This document shows positions 40,231-53,820 of a DNA stretch of 64,000 nucleotides, one piece after another (the stretch's first letter is position 1; each line of letters opens with the position of its first letter). This stretch comes from Ceriagrion tenellum (lineage: Eukaryota; Arthropoda; Insecta; Odonata; Coenagrionidae). A program made the translations under genes and the position numbers. The notes beneath the pieces are model-generated. The model did not search any database. It worked only from the letters and a program-made list of their open reading frames with translations, and had not been told where the DNA came from. The stretch spans positions 125,841,894 through 125,905,893 of the forward strand of contig OY720635.1 of NCBI GenBank assembly GCA_963169105.1, read 5' to 3'.

Positions 40231-43200
40231 CTGAAACAAAATCATGAAAATGAGAATGCATTACATTTTGGACATTGCTGTTAATCTGTAAGTTGCAGGA
40301 AAAAGACATTTCTGGAACATTAGACTTTCACCTTCTTCTAATTCATCCCTAAGTTTTGCACCCCATTCATTGCAAGAGAGATTTAAAGAGGGCATACTTT
40401 CTTATTATTCTGGAGTAGGGTCATCATTCCTTAGTGTCTATGAATGGGCACATTTCTCAGACAAGGTTAAATGCCAAATTGCTGGCTTACTTTGGAATTA
40501 GATATTATTGCTGATAATCTAGCTATGTTTACACATCTGGTACAAAATAAGAAAATAAGCAATGATGCTAAAAGTGTTGCATTTATCCAGTGAAAGCTTC
40601 ATCTACAATTAATTGAATCTCAGCTATTTCATCTCCGCTATAAGTTTATTTTAGGTGGGATAATGATGTAGACAAAGTAAAAATACTATTTTAGATATTT
40701 TTGACACATGATTATGGCCTCGTCAAAACATATCATTAAGTGCATATCTTATGTTCATTGCCGTGAAACAGTGAAGTTTATGTGAATTTTGATAGACTTA
40801 GATCCATAAATAAAGCTGTCTTTTGTCACTTAGTGGTTCCATGGTTAACAAATTTTATTCACAACATTTTTACGTGGTATTGTGAAAGTTGAGTGAGTAA
40901 AATTTGTTAGACTTAGATCCATATTTTGAGGGAATCAAGTTATGAATTATAACTTTGCAAGTATCTCATCATTCTACATTTATGTTGCTTGAAATACACC
41001 TGGTCTAGTGTCAAATTGCCCAACAGAATGCAATAGAATTCTAGAGTGATGCAAATGAGAAATTAACGATAAAAATTTATTTCAAAAGGGGAAAAGTGTT
41101 GAACTTGAACAGCTGAACTAGCAAGATGTCAAACTTTTCTTTTTCCAAAAGCTTGCTTTATTCTCAAAAGCATTGAGTTCATAAATAAAATTAAATGTGC
41201 AATGCTTTATCAAAATGTGTAACAATTGAACTTGAACTCTGTTTGTTAAATATGTATTTTTTTGCATAATCCAAGACCCTACGGAAAGACTTAAAAATGT
41301 CAATTTATTGCTGGGTATCAATGGTAATTTTCAAAATATCATTCACGGAAGACATGACCCACGAAGCTCTCGATGAAAACATGGTAATCAAAAAGTAAAT
41401 CCATATGTAAGGATCCAAAATTTGTGAGACATAATTCACACAACTAATAGAGGAGGGATGCCCTTCTATCTAACATTGTCTATTGGGAAATCTAACATTG
41501 TCACATTTGGGGATGGTGGAATAAAAGGGGCCAAAATTGCATATTGAGATACTTAAATGACTCCTATTGGTGTAAGCTGATACTCATAGGTCTCATTTTT
41601 TTAAATCTCCATGGGAATGTGCATGGTGAACTCAAAACATTGTACGCCAATACTGTAATAGCTCAAGTCTCCCTTGCATTGTTATTTTCAAATATCTTGG
41701 GGGCTGAAAGGTAGGCCTTAACTTTTGGGAAAGTAATGAGTAATTCGAAGGTATGCTGAGGAGGGGAGGAGAACTGCCATGTAAAGGGATGGCTTGAGCA
41801 TGGCATTACCATGTTTATCCTTCCCCATTAGCCACAAAATCCTCATGGCCTGATGTGAAATGGGCTTTAGGGTTGACATGTTGCCCAGTGAATGCCTAGG
41901 TTGAGAAATATTCAGGAAGGAGACCAATACATCCTTTGCATCCATGGGATTTCTTATCTCAGCCTGAGCAATGAGTCTGTATAGGCTCATGAAATTTGGC
42001 AACACAGCAAGCAGATTCACATAGTTCATAGCTAGAGGTTTAGTGCTTTTCTGCAAATTAATAAGGGAAAACACTGATCTATTGAACTTCAATTTAAAAC
42101 CTGGAGAGTTATAAAAATGTATGCTCAGTTTTAGGCGAAGAGGTTTTTGTAGTGGAAGCTTGGTTATCACAACCACTCTTGATTATGATTTAGCTTTGTT
42201 CATCAGGATCATTCTGGCCTGCAAGCCACAACAGTGGAGTCACTCTTGATTCCCTTACTTTCAATGGGCATGGCTCAGTTTCACTCAGGGGAAATGTTTA
42301 TTCAGTGAATGTCTAGCCCTCGGAGAGAACCAAGGTTAATTCTAATGGTTACTGCCATAATTTTTTTTGCCAGTTTTGTCTACTTTCTGATAGGATAAGT
42401 TCCACAACTGTGTGCATCTTTTTGGTATGATCTGAACTCCAAATGCAGGGAGGTTAAAGCAAATTCACATTTTTGGAAATACTATATATTGCATGGCCTC
42501 TTTCACAATTCACACGAGAACTGCTCTCAATGAGGAATTGCATGCATTGCAGAACTGCAATAGCTCAGTCTCATTCATGGTGTGACCGTCAACGCTGTGT
42601 TGCACATTGTTATTTATTAAAATAATACCAAAAAAATATTACTCTCTTTCTTAGCATGGTAGCATTAGTTTTGAAGTGATTATTTTTTTTAACTTTTCAG
42701 CTGTCAAGTAAGCTTAACAATTGTGAATGTACTACAGAGATTTTTATGTAGGAGGATTTGGGTGGTATATTTGGGGTAACACAATTGGGCTGGTATGCTT
42801 AGTTGGAATAATCAGTACTAATGATAAGAAAGAAGCTAGAGGAAAACCAAAACGAATATTACTGGAGTTAGGGAAGGAATTGGGAAATTTCAGTCATTAA
42901 GAAAGTCACAGGTTTGTCACAGTGAAGTCAAGTAAAGGTTTGAATGTTGACTGTATATCTTAGAGTCATATAGGCCATTAAAAAATAGGCTTGAGTGATG
43001 GGAGAGGTTGTTTCTTTACCATGATCTTTGAACATTCTCTCACCCTTGTTCTCCCTGTCAAAACTTTCACATTAGGTCCTTGCTACAAAAATAACCCTCC
43101 TTTTTCATTTTGAATAAGTGCATACTTATTGGAATGGAATGCTTAATATGACATTTTTATTTACATTAGTAAATTGTTTAAATTAAAGAGTAAAAGTGTC

Positions 43201-46200
43201 CTAAAATTTTCTTTACCTACTTTTCAGACTACCTCAAAATAATGATAAACTACTGGGTATTTTATGAGTTGAGACCTGCAGTATGTAATGAATGAAGTAA
43301 ATAACTCAAAAACTAATTATACACAGGGAAATTTCTCTACATCCACAGATTTTTCAAATATCTTCTCTGCAGTTGCCCTCTTGTTACAACTCCATATTCA
43401 AGGCCATGTCTTTTTTCCTGCAAATTCAAAATAATAATTTCTTTACTTGCTAAATCTAGTAACTACCCTGAAAGTCACCTCAAGGGTGTGTAGTTGGAAA
43501 AGTGGGGGGTGTTAGGGCACCAGCAATAAAAAGGAATGGGAGTTGAAAGAAGGAAGAATTGGAAGCATGTCCTGTTTATCTTCTGAGAGTCTTTACCTAG
43601 ACTTGCAGGTCACCTAGTCGTATTCATATAATTTATTGAATGCATTTTATCTTGAGTGTCCACTTACACACATAAAATAAAATGGCAAAGAGTTTACTCA
43701 TAGGAGTTGCCTTTGGCATCTTTGGTCTTTGTAATAGTTTAGGTCTTTGTAGATTCAGTGGTCTCTTGTGAACAAAAAATTTAGATGAAAATGTTAAAAA
43801 GGTCAGTTAAGTAAAAGCTTGTGATTGAGTGAAATGAATCTTTAGAATGTTCAAGCAACTCAGCTGGTTTATATACATACCTGCCCTTTGACAATTGAAG
43901 CTGCAAACTGCATTATGATTGCTTCTACTGTATAAGCACTTGCCCATCCTCTGGGGGTTAGTAACTCCATGCAAATTGCACCTCCATCCATTACATATCC
44001 TCGTTCTATTCTAGGTGAGACCACCCTCATGAAGGGGGGAGTGAAAGGGAATGATTCTGGAAATATTAAATGCAGGAGGATGTATGGGACACCTAGCTCA
44101 CGCATATCCCTGGAAGAGAAAGAAAATTTGATAGTTAAATCTTCACAGTTTTTTATCATAGTGTTAAATCATATATATTAGAGTATATATTTGTGAACAT
44201 AAATGGACATAGTGTGCTTCATGAGCTAAGTAAGAATAGGGAGCGGTAAAAACTTTGAAGCTTCCTAACTATTTGCACCTAGGAACCTAGACTCTTTTGG
44301 GTATTTGAAATGTCATTATCAAATCTTCTAAAAGCTCTTAAGCCCTGGTTGTACATGATGAACCCATGAGAGTGCATGCATGAATATGTATCCCATTAAA
44401 AATTCATTCACAAAGGAAATGGTTCCAGGCTTGACTTCGTGGAAGTAATTCATATTAACTTAAATAAAACTTTGTATACTCCACTTATAGGTTTAATAAC
44501 ACGACCCGGGTTATTAAACCTATAAGTGGAGTATACAAAGTTTTATTTAAGTTAATAAAAAAAATTCATTCATCAACCACAAGAACTTGAGGTAATGTGT
44601 GAATACATGGCCACAAAGTAGCCCTAATTCTCATTCAGTTGATTTACATGTGTACTTGTACAGGGTCGTGTATCATGTAATCACATTACAGGTGGTATTT
44701 ACTGTGTGCATACTCTTATGCTATTATTATGAAAATACCTTTGAAAATCTCTCATAATATTATTGCAATACAATGTTCATTATGAGTTATAAGTATACAA
44801 TTGGCTAGAACATTTAGCTATTATTCATGCAGGCCTCAAGAAGAAAGATGAAGCAACTTTCAAAGGAAATCATATCTAATTTGAACTTAATTGAAAACTC
44901 ACCTAAACCAACTTTGCTTAGGAAACTTTTTACTACCTTTCCTGGGTCTGCTCTTGATGTGTCCTGTGGTTACATATCTTCACCAATATTGTGAATACAA
45001 GTGACTCTGACATTTTGCCTTATCTCACATAAAGATTTTAATACATAAAATCACTCTAAATGGTCACCAAATATATGTGCACCATATTGTCCAGCTTAGG
45101 AGATGCATGGGCATGTAAGGCACACCATAGTTTTGCTCAAAAAATAAACTCTTCTGCATAACCCTTCAGTATTTTTTATAACAAGTCGGATCTTTACCAA
45201 ATACGAGAACAATTATTGTGACGTGGCATAATCTGGAATATCATCATGTTTATTTTTGTTATTATCAAGAGGGGCAACTGAGTATTTATAATATTGAGTG
45301 ATCATCATTGAGGTCTTATCAATTACTGAAACTCAATAGCCAGCCCCTTCATTCACACATGTATAGCATTCATTAGATTACTGTCGACCAAGCTTGTGCT
45401 AAGCAAAGTAATTTCTCTAAGAAAAAGCTCTCAATCCTTCAATGCTGTCTTGTTTAAGAGAAATTTCTCATTGCAAGCATATTTTTTTCCTGAAGATATT
45501 TTTAAAGAGTTGGGTTGTGTAGGAATTCAGTCACACTCACCTGCTGAGATCAGAGTCCGGATCAACTCTATGAAGACGTACATGCCACTCTGACAAACAA
45601 TCTCCATTCACTAGTTCCGCTGTGAAAGGAGGAGAGGTGTCACTGGATGGACCATCACGAGTGAGTTTTTGAATGTCCCTGAACTCTTTCATAAGACGGC
45701 GCACACGAACTGTTTTACAGTTATTTGCCATGCCTTTTGTTGACGATGGCGTTCTTCTTTTACTTCCTGAAGAGGATGATGAAGATGGGTGCTCTGCATT
45801 GCTAGTGCTGCAAGTCGTGGCTCCTTCAGCAACTGGTCCAGTTTTGCTGGGACCAACCCTTAAACCTTTGCTTAGGCTCCCACCAACTTGAATGTCTGGA
45901 AAAAGTTTGATATTTTAAATAATATTTATAAGATATTCTTTGACTCTGCTCCCTCATATTACATGAAAAAATATATTGAAGCAACTTAAATCAATATATA
46001 GTCATCTAAAAGCAGGTTAGGTGGTTAGATATGAAGAAGAGGTGGAACGAAGGACTCATGAAATGTTTTGAATATCTTGATTGTAAACTCTTCATTACAT
46101 TTTGCTCCTGGTAGCTGTTTATCATTGCATCAATTGTTTCTTTAACATAATCTTAATCTTTGGAACCTATGAAATGTTTTCATATCTTTTCTGTATTGAA

Positions 46201-48468
46201 AACTATTCATTACATTCTCTCCTAGCAGCTTATCACTGCATCATTTGTTTCTTAGACGTTCTTGATCTAGGAGACTACCTGAAAATACTTTGGAAAACCT
46301 GACATTGTTTAAGTCTTATCCCTTAGAGAGCTAGGCTCTGCCTAGGTCTCAACATTAAAAGGAATGGCTATTTTTTCCATTACCTATTCAATTTAATTTT
46401 ACTGTATTAATGTATTATTAATTTTTTATTAAAATGTATGAGATCAGCCCTAACATTACGCATTTAGTTACTCAGCATGATGGTAGCATGTAAGATTGAA
46501 CCCATGGTAAGAGTTCACCAGCTATCAAGATAACTAACAAGTCTTTTTCATTTGCTTCCTACCATGTTGTTGATTCCATTTTTATGAGAAAATTTCTTTA
46601 TGACTAAGTTTACCCTTAGCCCTACTATCTTGTAGGATGTAAATTATTCCATGTAGGTATAAATATATACTAAATCAAAATAATACTTTAGCATTTAATT
46701 CCGTGATTTCACACATGCCATTGCATTATTGTGGTGATGGGAGTGAGGTAAGGAGTAGGCAATTGATGGGTTTAATGGACAGAGAAGACATTAAGGTATG
46801 AATGATAATTTTTATGTATGACATCGGATGGCGTCTAGATTATACAATGGAAATCTCCAGTTAATGCTCAGGAAAAGCAATTAATCCTCTGCATTTCAAT
46901 TTGTAATTTTGCAAACCTTAGACTTGGTAGATCTATATTTTCACCTCCAAATTGTCTTTCATGTTGGCAAAGTAGATTTTTCTTGCATTTATCACTGCAA
47001 ATTATTTAATAATTACAGGCAATTAGTTGAAAATATTCAATACCACACAAAAACCATCTCCCTTTTTGAAAATTATTATACTGTGGTAGTTAACATAATT
47101 ATAGATTCCATTGCACATACGAGAATGTTCGAAAATGATGTATTGTTCAAATAAATAATTATAGCAGATCTAAACTAACAAACAGGGAAAACAGCATATT
47201 ATTTTAATGCTTTTCCATAAAAATAATACATATGAGAGGACGACAACCATTTAGTCCTCGATTGACGCTTTTTAAATCAACAGATAAATAATTCACAATT
47301 TTCTTCATATCAAAATTGGTCTTCAGTCGCTCTTCATGCTCAGCTTCTGCTTTCTAAATTTTTTACATCACATTTTTGGCAAATTCATCTGTATTAGGAA
47401 ATCATCAAAAAGAAAAACACTTATCTCAAAATTTTGAGATATAATTTCCACATCATTTTGTGCTTGAAATAATAGGTAAATGATAATTAATCAAATGAAC
47501 AATTTGATCAAAATAGAACATGGTCACATAGCAAAATTAATGCTGCTACTATATTAAGTCACTTATTTAAAGGCTATTACCACACTTTGAACTTTATCTA
47601 CCAGAATAACTTACTCTTGAAATGGACTGCTACTGTTATCATCTCTTAAGGAATTGGCAATATTACAAGTGATTATAGCTGAAGAAAGGATTACTAAGCA
47701 ACGAGATTGCTCGTGGGGTACTAAAGATCATATTTGAATGGAATGGAACCATTGCCTTCAGCAAGAAGATTTTTCAGTAAATAGACATCATAACCCAAGG
47801 GGAAGGTTCTAGTTTCAATGGGAAATGAAGAGTAGATGATGGAACTTGGTGGGAATAGGTATTTTCAAGCAGAGTTCACTGTAGTAAATATGCGAGTATG
47901 AAGTGCTCAAGATGAGGACTGATGGAAATAACACTAAATAAAGAATTTAATTTTTAAAAAGAATGAAGTTTGAGCAAAATTACTTACTGCATGAGCCAAG
48001 GTACTGGCATTGTGAGTGTTTTAAGACAACCTGAGGAAGCACAGATATTTCATCGCCAGAAATCCCTCCATTTCCCAAATAATCTAACCTTAATCGTCCA
48101 ATTCTTCTCTGCTGATTGGTGCTAATGACCTCAATTGTATGTCAAATCCCCAAATAATTGACCCCTTTAGATTTATCGTACTGACTGCACATGTACTTAC
48201 CGAGAGTGCTCTCTGCAGGTGTCACAGCTCCTCGGCACCCATGCCTTGCCAGTAGTCGCCTTGCAGATTGTGCTGGTGATCCCTGATTGATACTCTTCTT
48301 GGCTCCTCCATGTCCCGCTGCTGACCCGACCACATCACCATTCGCCACACTTTCCACGTCATTGTTTCCCTGACCTGACACTTGTGCTGCACGGGATTTG
48401 TCTGAAGTTGACCCAAATAGTCTCCGAAAGGCTGCTGCAACCTTCTCTCTCGGCCTTGAACTGGACAT
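40102..48468 (-). CDS. UBE2QL1/CG4502-like E2 ubiquitin-conjugating enzyme (4 coding exons, 326 aa)
   Basis: Exons 48468-48201, 45895-45541, 44109-43881 and 40230-40102 join in phase to 981 nt. The N-terminus MSSSRPREKVAAAFRRLFG resembles insect CG4502 proteins and is followed by a Ser/Gly-rich, probably disordered stretch. The UBC fold starts near RRLMKEFRDI (about residue 151). The active-site cysteine is C254 in GGAICMELLTPRGW, followed by AYTVEAIIMQFAASIVKGQ. It ends KTHEKYGWVTPPLADG, the UBE2Q-family end. The motif set is closer to UBE2QL1 than to UBE2Q1/2 (DGGAICMELLTPRGW rather than GGGALCMELLTKQGW). The usual E2 HPN motif is absent, as in the family. It charges and transfers ubiquitin; substrates are not inferable. 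The ATG at 48468 was chosen over an in-frame GTG four codons upstream. Confidence 0.94.
40231..43880. other. UBE2QL1-like intron 3; nothing recognised
   Basis: A 152-codon frame on the minus strand (41718-42176) has no recognised domain and no support as an exon. Remaining sequence is AT-rich. Confidence 0.45.
43881..44109 (-). CDS. UBE2QL1-like coding exon 3 (active site)
   Basis: Acceptor TCTTCCAG|GGATATG; donor GGGCAG|GTATGT. Encodes YILLHLIFPESFPFTPPFMR and the catalytic GGAICMELLTPRGW. Confidence 0.97.
44455..44555. repeat. Perfect foldback, 46-bp arms, 9-nt loop
   Basis: 44455-44500 is the exact reverse complement of 44510-44555, with the loop ACGACCCGG between. It lies in intron 2 of the UBE2QL1-like gene. 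Arms contain GTATACTCCACTTATAGG. No coding capacity. Confidence 0.97.
44556..45540. other. UBE2QL1-like intron 2, remaining sequence; nothing recognised
   Basis: No further repeat or exon-like feature seen. Confidence 0.45.
45541..45895 (-). CDS. UBE2QL1-like coding exon 2
   Basis: Acceptor TTTTTCCAG|ACATTC; donor AGCAG|GTGAGT. Encodes a Ser-rich linker (PSSSSSSGSKRR), then RRLMKEFRDIQKL and WHVRLHRVDPDSDLS, the first helix and strands of the UBC fold. Confidence 0.94.
45896..48200. other. UBE2QL1-like intron 1; nothing recognised
   Basis: AT-rich with short chance frames only. Confidence 0.45.
48201..48468 (-). CDS. UBE2QL1-like coding exon 1
   Basis: ATG to donor CTCTCG|GTAAGT, ending in phase 1. 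Encodes the REKVAAAFRRLFG signature and a low-complexity linker. Confidence 0.9.
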
Positions 48469-48615
48469 TCTTCTATCCACTCCTGTTTTTTCAACTGAAT
48501 GAATAATCTCCTATCTGCCTGGTTGCCCAATTTCTGCCAGAACACCCTGTTTGTGCTATGTTCTTCGAAGGAAGATGATGCGTGTTTCACAACCAGTCGA
48601 ATCACAAATCAAAAC
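48469..48615 (-). other. UBE2QL1-like 5' UTR part of the first coding exon
   Basis: On the minus strand a good acceptor (TCTTATTTTCAG|GTTTTG) lies at 48616/48615, so the 5' UTR is probably spliced to a non-coding exon further upstream that I could not locate. A 127-codon overlapping frame here is a shadow of the gene. Confidence 0.65.
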
Positions 48616-51600
48616 CTGAAAATAAGAAAAAAGAAAACAATTTAATTACATTTAACCGTTTGGTATATGGTAGGGGGCAAAGAGCCTTTGAAAAGAGATT
48701 TAAATTTGGGATATTGATTTATTTTATTTAAATTTTGGGTGGGAATTATTTTTTATGCCAAAAACCCAATATCAAAGGAGGAAATAAATACTAATATTTA
48801 AATACTACCATCAATTCCTTTTATTTTACATTTGTGGCATATTTCTCTGGTGCTGTTCTAGTTGGAGTGTCCCCTTAGGAAAAATATTATTAAAATTTTG
48901 TAGTTTTTTTTACAGTTTACCTGAAAGAATTCAGTATATTACAGTATATACAGTACGTTTTAACAGTAAACTATTGAGCATGTCACAAAACTACTAAACT
49001 GAAAGTAATAACTTCTAAAATGGCCAAATAGTATCTATTATATGTCTGAAATAGCTACTCAACTGCTATTAATTACAGGCTAAACTAGGATTTTTTATCA
49101 TTACTATCATAGATGTCCAAAATAACTCTTAATAACAGTTTTTAATGATATATTTCCCAAAAATGATTTTTCTTACCAAAGAATAGGGTTCTAATCAAAG
49201 CTGGATGAAATCTATAGCCCACACAACTCCGCAATTCAATTCAAGTGAGAGGGAGTGTACAGATTCAGGGTCCAAGGATGGCCGTGGCATTCTCAAAAAA
49301 TGTTGCAATGAAAAAATATACTTTGTAATGCCTCAGGTTTATCATACAGTTACGCCATTGTTGCATTCCTGAAGATGAAAGTCTGTTACTACATAGGTCA
49401 TTTTATTCACAATTTTTTTTTTCATTTTAGCATTCTACCAACAGATTGGTAGGTTATTGGTCAGTCCTCAACCTAAGATCCCAAATTTTGGTACATCATC
49501 CCTCTTCCCCTCCTATATGGATGTCTCACCATCAGATCCCTCTAAAATGACTTGAAGCAACCACCACTTCTTATTTTGTACAGAATTTCTTTCCTCATTC
49601 TTCCTCTTCCACACTGCCCCAGTGTTCTCACCTCCATTGCCCTCTTCAACGTGTCCTCCCCTTTCAAAACGTCACCCACCCATCCCTTCTGTTTTCTCCA
49701 AACCTCCGCCACCAGCTTCTTCTCTACTTAAACCATATTCAATACCTCCTGGTTTGTCTTCTTTCCCATCAAGCTCAACTGTTCTATCAATCTTCAAACC
49801 CCCATTTCTAACGCCTCTCAATAAAATTGTGGAATTGCTTAGTGTATTTTTTCAATGTTTCATCACACTATGTGATTACCTAGGTGATCCTGTGAGTCTA
49901 TAACTCTACTAGTGGTGCTGTACTCGAGAGATCAATTTTATTGAAAGTGCATTTCTTTTCTAGAGTTTTTTAATGTGTTAATTTTATCATAGATCCAACC
50001 CCCCAAAAAAATTTGCATCTGACTATCTATATTTTATCATCTATATTTTTAGTCTAAATGCTCCATGTTAAAGGTTTTAAAAATATAGATAATTTAATAT
50101 TCTCCTATATATGTGTTAGACATTCATCGTTCTATCCCACTTGAGCGCAGAAACACGCCGTATGGCGTAAACATTTGTGTGATGGTAATTTTCGATGTGC
50201 GCCGAAAATATTCGCGGCGAATAATTCGACACAAATTTGTACCGGTGTGAACGCGGCTTAACATCATTGCTGTGCTGCCAAAGCCGAAAACCATTGTACT
50301 ACGCGTTAGAAGTGGTTGTGCCAGAACGTTCCTCGACAAGGACGCCTATATTTCTTTCACACCTAAGTTTTCGGTCGCCGCCCCAAATAACAACCAATTG
50401 GTTTTTTTAACAATAATTTTAAACAACTATAAATTCATTGAGCACCTTGTGAGTACCTATTCTGGAAGGTGCCGTTAATCCGAGAAGTAAAACTTCCCGT
50501 TCTGCGCCGAGTGTCAACTGCATGTGTTGACCGAGTTTGTCGGAGTCGTCAATCAATTCCTCCGTCGTGCAGCGGTGGTTACGCGGCTTCACAAACATCC
50601 CTTGATTGATATGCAATCAATTCGATGCGCAGCTCGCAAGCCTGGGAGACTCGTCTGGCCCCGAGGAATGATTCAGTCGTGTTCCGTTGCTTCCTCAATC
50701 TCCTCGTCGCTGTTGTCATCACTGTTATTATCGGTGATCGAGTGGCCTGAAATGTGTCCTACCATTTTTTTAACCACTGATAGAAATTGACATAATTCCA
50801 AATTCGTGGCTAAACATCAGTTAGGCGTGCGTATATGATGCATGATTGGTTTGGTAATATCGGCCAGTTTGTTTAGACAGTTGGAATAAACTAAAGGAGA
50901 GCATTGAGGAAGGGAAACGCGAACACTTTCAATCTCAAACTTCCCGGAATAGTGAATTTTGGCGCCTGGAAATGAACAATCTCAACTTCGATAAATGAGA
51001 AATTTTCGCTCTCACCCATCGTTAATTTTAATGAAAGAGAACTCTTTATGGCACCCCGTAATTCCTCCACAGATTAGCTTGAATATTTATGATTCTGTCT
51101 GTAGAAAAAGTGTCCCTTGTTTGACACGAGCAACCAATCATGCCTTTCCGCGCTAGTTTATCTCTCTAATTGAACTTGAAATCACACAATTCAAGAATGG
51201 GTTGAAAATGGGTAAAGCTAGTATTTTCCTATCCCATAAAAGAACCATTTCCCCGGTCAAATGTCAATAAGAAGAAAGTACTCAGAGGATATAGTTATGA
51301 TAAAGTATCGGCGCATGGCCCGCTCATATTTTTATAGTAATTAGCAGATTACGAAGTCAAAATGCATTAATGCAGTACAAATGGCGCTTCAGTAATCCTC
51401 TGATTTGAAAAAGCGTTCATTCGTAGAAATATCAGCGCATTTTGCGTGGAAATTTTATTACCAACAATCTGAGGCCTGCCATTAGCGAAAGAAGTACTTA
51501 TAAACAGCGAATTTGGAATTATATATATTTTTAACGCACCCCATTACGATAGACCCTCGTCAGACCATTCGATATCACAGAAATATTGGACATGCCCCAC

Positions 51601-52563
51601 GAAGAAAATAAATTTGTCACGGTTAGTTGTTTATTTCGGGAGGCGACCGAACACTACGGACAATTGCGTCATTAAGGATTGTTTTGCTTGTCGGAGAGGA
51701 AAGAATTGTTTATTGATAGGAGGGAGGAGAGAAGTCCGTCGTCAGCACTAGCCAACTCTGAAAGAAAGTCGCCAAGAAGTCTGCAGTATAATATCTCATC
51801 CGACGGGCATAAAGCTGAAATCTAAGGGGATCGTGATTCAATGCAGTAGTGGGAAAATGTCAGCAGTTTCCGGGATTAAAGGCTGAACTCCTAATGGTGT
51901 GCCATATTTTTTTCCGTGCGGGTATTTCATCTTTTTTAAAGAAGCAGTCCTTTTGTCAAGAGTGTGCACGCTGGTAAACAGTTGGCTTTGCGTAACTATT
52001 TTCTACCCGTAATTTCCTAATTTGATTTATGAAATAAATTTTCAATTTAAATGCCTTTTCTTGACCGGTGTAATAAGTACAAGTCTCCTACTTAATATTT
52101 TCTTTCTTCTCGCTCAGTCTTTTTTTGTTAATCATCTCATGTAAGTCCGTCAGTAGGATCGAACACGCGAATGCGTCGTCAAAGTAGGCTCCAAAGCGTC
52201 TTATCTCGCTCTGATACCTTTTACATTCATAACACCCTCGAATGAAGAATATCACTTGTTTCCCGTGACCGTTGTATTATGAATACTGTATACCGTCAGC
52301 TGGAGCAGGAAACACTTAGAGGTTGAATGAATTAGGCGGAAAATACGTTAATTCCAAAACATAGATAAATACTGAATAAAAATTTGGCGCTGCACGATAA
52401 GACTATGTTTCTCCATTTTCACTTTATCTCTGGTGGACAGTTTCAGTAACCTGAGTGGTAGCATGAGTGAAATAGGGTTCAGTCTATACTATTGAAATCA
52501 TTAGAAGAGCAAAAACAGAAATTAGAAGAGCAAAAGTAGAGTTATTTTGCTCTGTAGAAAATA
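48616..52563. other. Upstream/intergenic DNA, no recognised gene
   Basis: Should contain the UBE2QL1 promoter and upstream exon. 50120-50780 is richer in GC and CpG than its surroundings, with overlapping short frames on both strands but no identifiable protein. It could be an eroded transposon or the promoter region. Confidence 0.4.
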
Positions 52564-52591
52564 ACTCTACAGAACTGGTGTTCTGTAGAGT
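52564..52591. repeat. Small perfect hairpin, 12-bp arms
   Basis: ACTCTACAGAAC, loop TGGT, GTTCTGTAGAGT. The CTGTAGA word recurs several times within the surrounding 150 bp. Confidence 0.85.
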
Positions 52592-53820
52592 CAGGCTCTC
52601 ATCTTCCGCACAGATCCTTAAAAAAGGAACAAGTTCTGAAGAAAAAGAGTCAATTTCTGTAGAATTCCTTATGTTATACAGAACAGCTTCTAAGGAATTT
52701 TTTAGCAGAGTCAATGGTGCGGATGGGTTTAATGCATTGGGGTCAAATGGGATAAATGAACAGGGGTGTCTTACGGAAGGGTTAAAGAGAAGGAGCGGAG
52801 GATTCACGCCGAATGGCCAATAGTAAACAACGGCACACAGCTACCATCCATCAACCCGCATTGACCGGTTTTTAGGAAAGACATCCTACCAGTTTCAATA
52901 TCGTCCATTGCGTGCCTGCGACGAGCTTCCAGAGCGGCAGTAATGAGTGTATTCGTTTACACGTCCTCCCCTAAATGATAGAACAATATTGAATGTGGCT
53001 CATATCAAAGTTTTGGAAGGCATGTTTTCCTTCCTTCCGTGTGCCAACATGCCAAGAAAAAGTAAGTCAGTGTCAAGTTGAGGACCGTTGTAAGCGAAGG
53101 AACTCCTCCATATGCGGAAGTTCGCTCGCAGCCCCTCATCTATATGTAGACATCCACGTCAGGACTATTAAACCGAGGACGTGAAACGGATATTTCTGGA
53201 AAGTAATATTGATTTTGTTTTATGGTAAGATTATGAGATCGACCGCCTCTCCCCCTCCTCTCCTTGAATTCGAATCAATCGGGAGGGACTTAGTGGTGGA
53301 TTTTATCGAAAGAAGAGAGAAGACGGTTAGGTCTTTATTGAGCGGAAGGAAACATAAGAGTGGACAGCCATCGGGTTTGTGTGGTGAGGGTAGAATCCTG
53401 TCTCCCAGTCCAGAGGTTCTGGGTTTGAATAGAGAAAGAGATTTCTCGAAGGAATTTCCCACTTGAGTGTCACATGGAGAGCAATTTAAATGTGAAAGGA
53501 CACTACTCCAAAGGCGCAGAAACTCTTTAGGGATTTCACAAAGGAAATATGGAGGTGTGGGGAGGAGAGGTAAAAATGGCGGATTGCGGGACCCTGGCGG
53601 TAGAATGGCGTGGTATACCGCCGAGGAAGGTGTACGGCATTCTTTCAGGTTGCTAAGATCTAAGAATTTGTGAGCAAATATATCTGCCAGCTCTTGGGAG
53701 AGGGGCCAAAACCTCGTCACGTTCTCGTATACATATTCCGAATATGGTTATACTCTCCCAATATCTCGCAGAGGCCAAAGTGCAGCGTTTTCACGTGGAG
53801 GGCCCGGTTTGAATCCTATA
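52592..53820. other. Intergenic DNA with moderate GC, no recognised gene
   Basis: Overlapping frames on both strands between 53209 and 53720 (up to 166 codons on the minus strand) show no known domain and look like chance frames in higher-GC DNA. Confidence 0.4.

Noticed and set aside
41718..42176. 152-codon minus frame as an extra UBE2QL1 exon
   Set aside because: Phases and motifs are already complete without it, and it resembles no E2 sequence.
48480..48480. Start of the UBE2QL1-like protein at 48480
   Set aside because: That codon is GTG; the first ATG in frame is at 48468 and gives the MSS start known in insect relatives.
48222..48605. 127-codon frame overlapping UBE2QL1-like exon 1
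   Set aside because: Frame lacks any family motif, while the other frame has the conserved REKVAAAFRRLFG start and splices in phase to the E2 domain.
53220..53720. 166-codon minus-strand frame as a gene
   Set aside because: Pro/Leu/Ser-rich translation of pyrimidine-rich DNA with open frames on the opposite strand; no domain.
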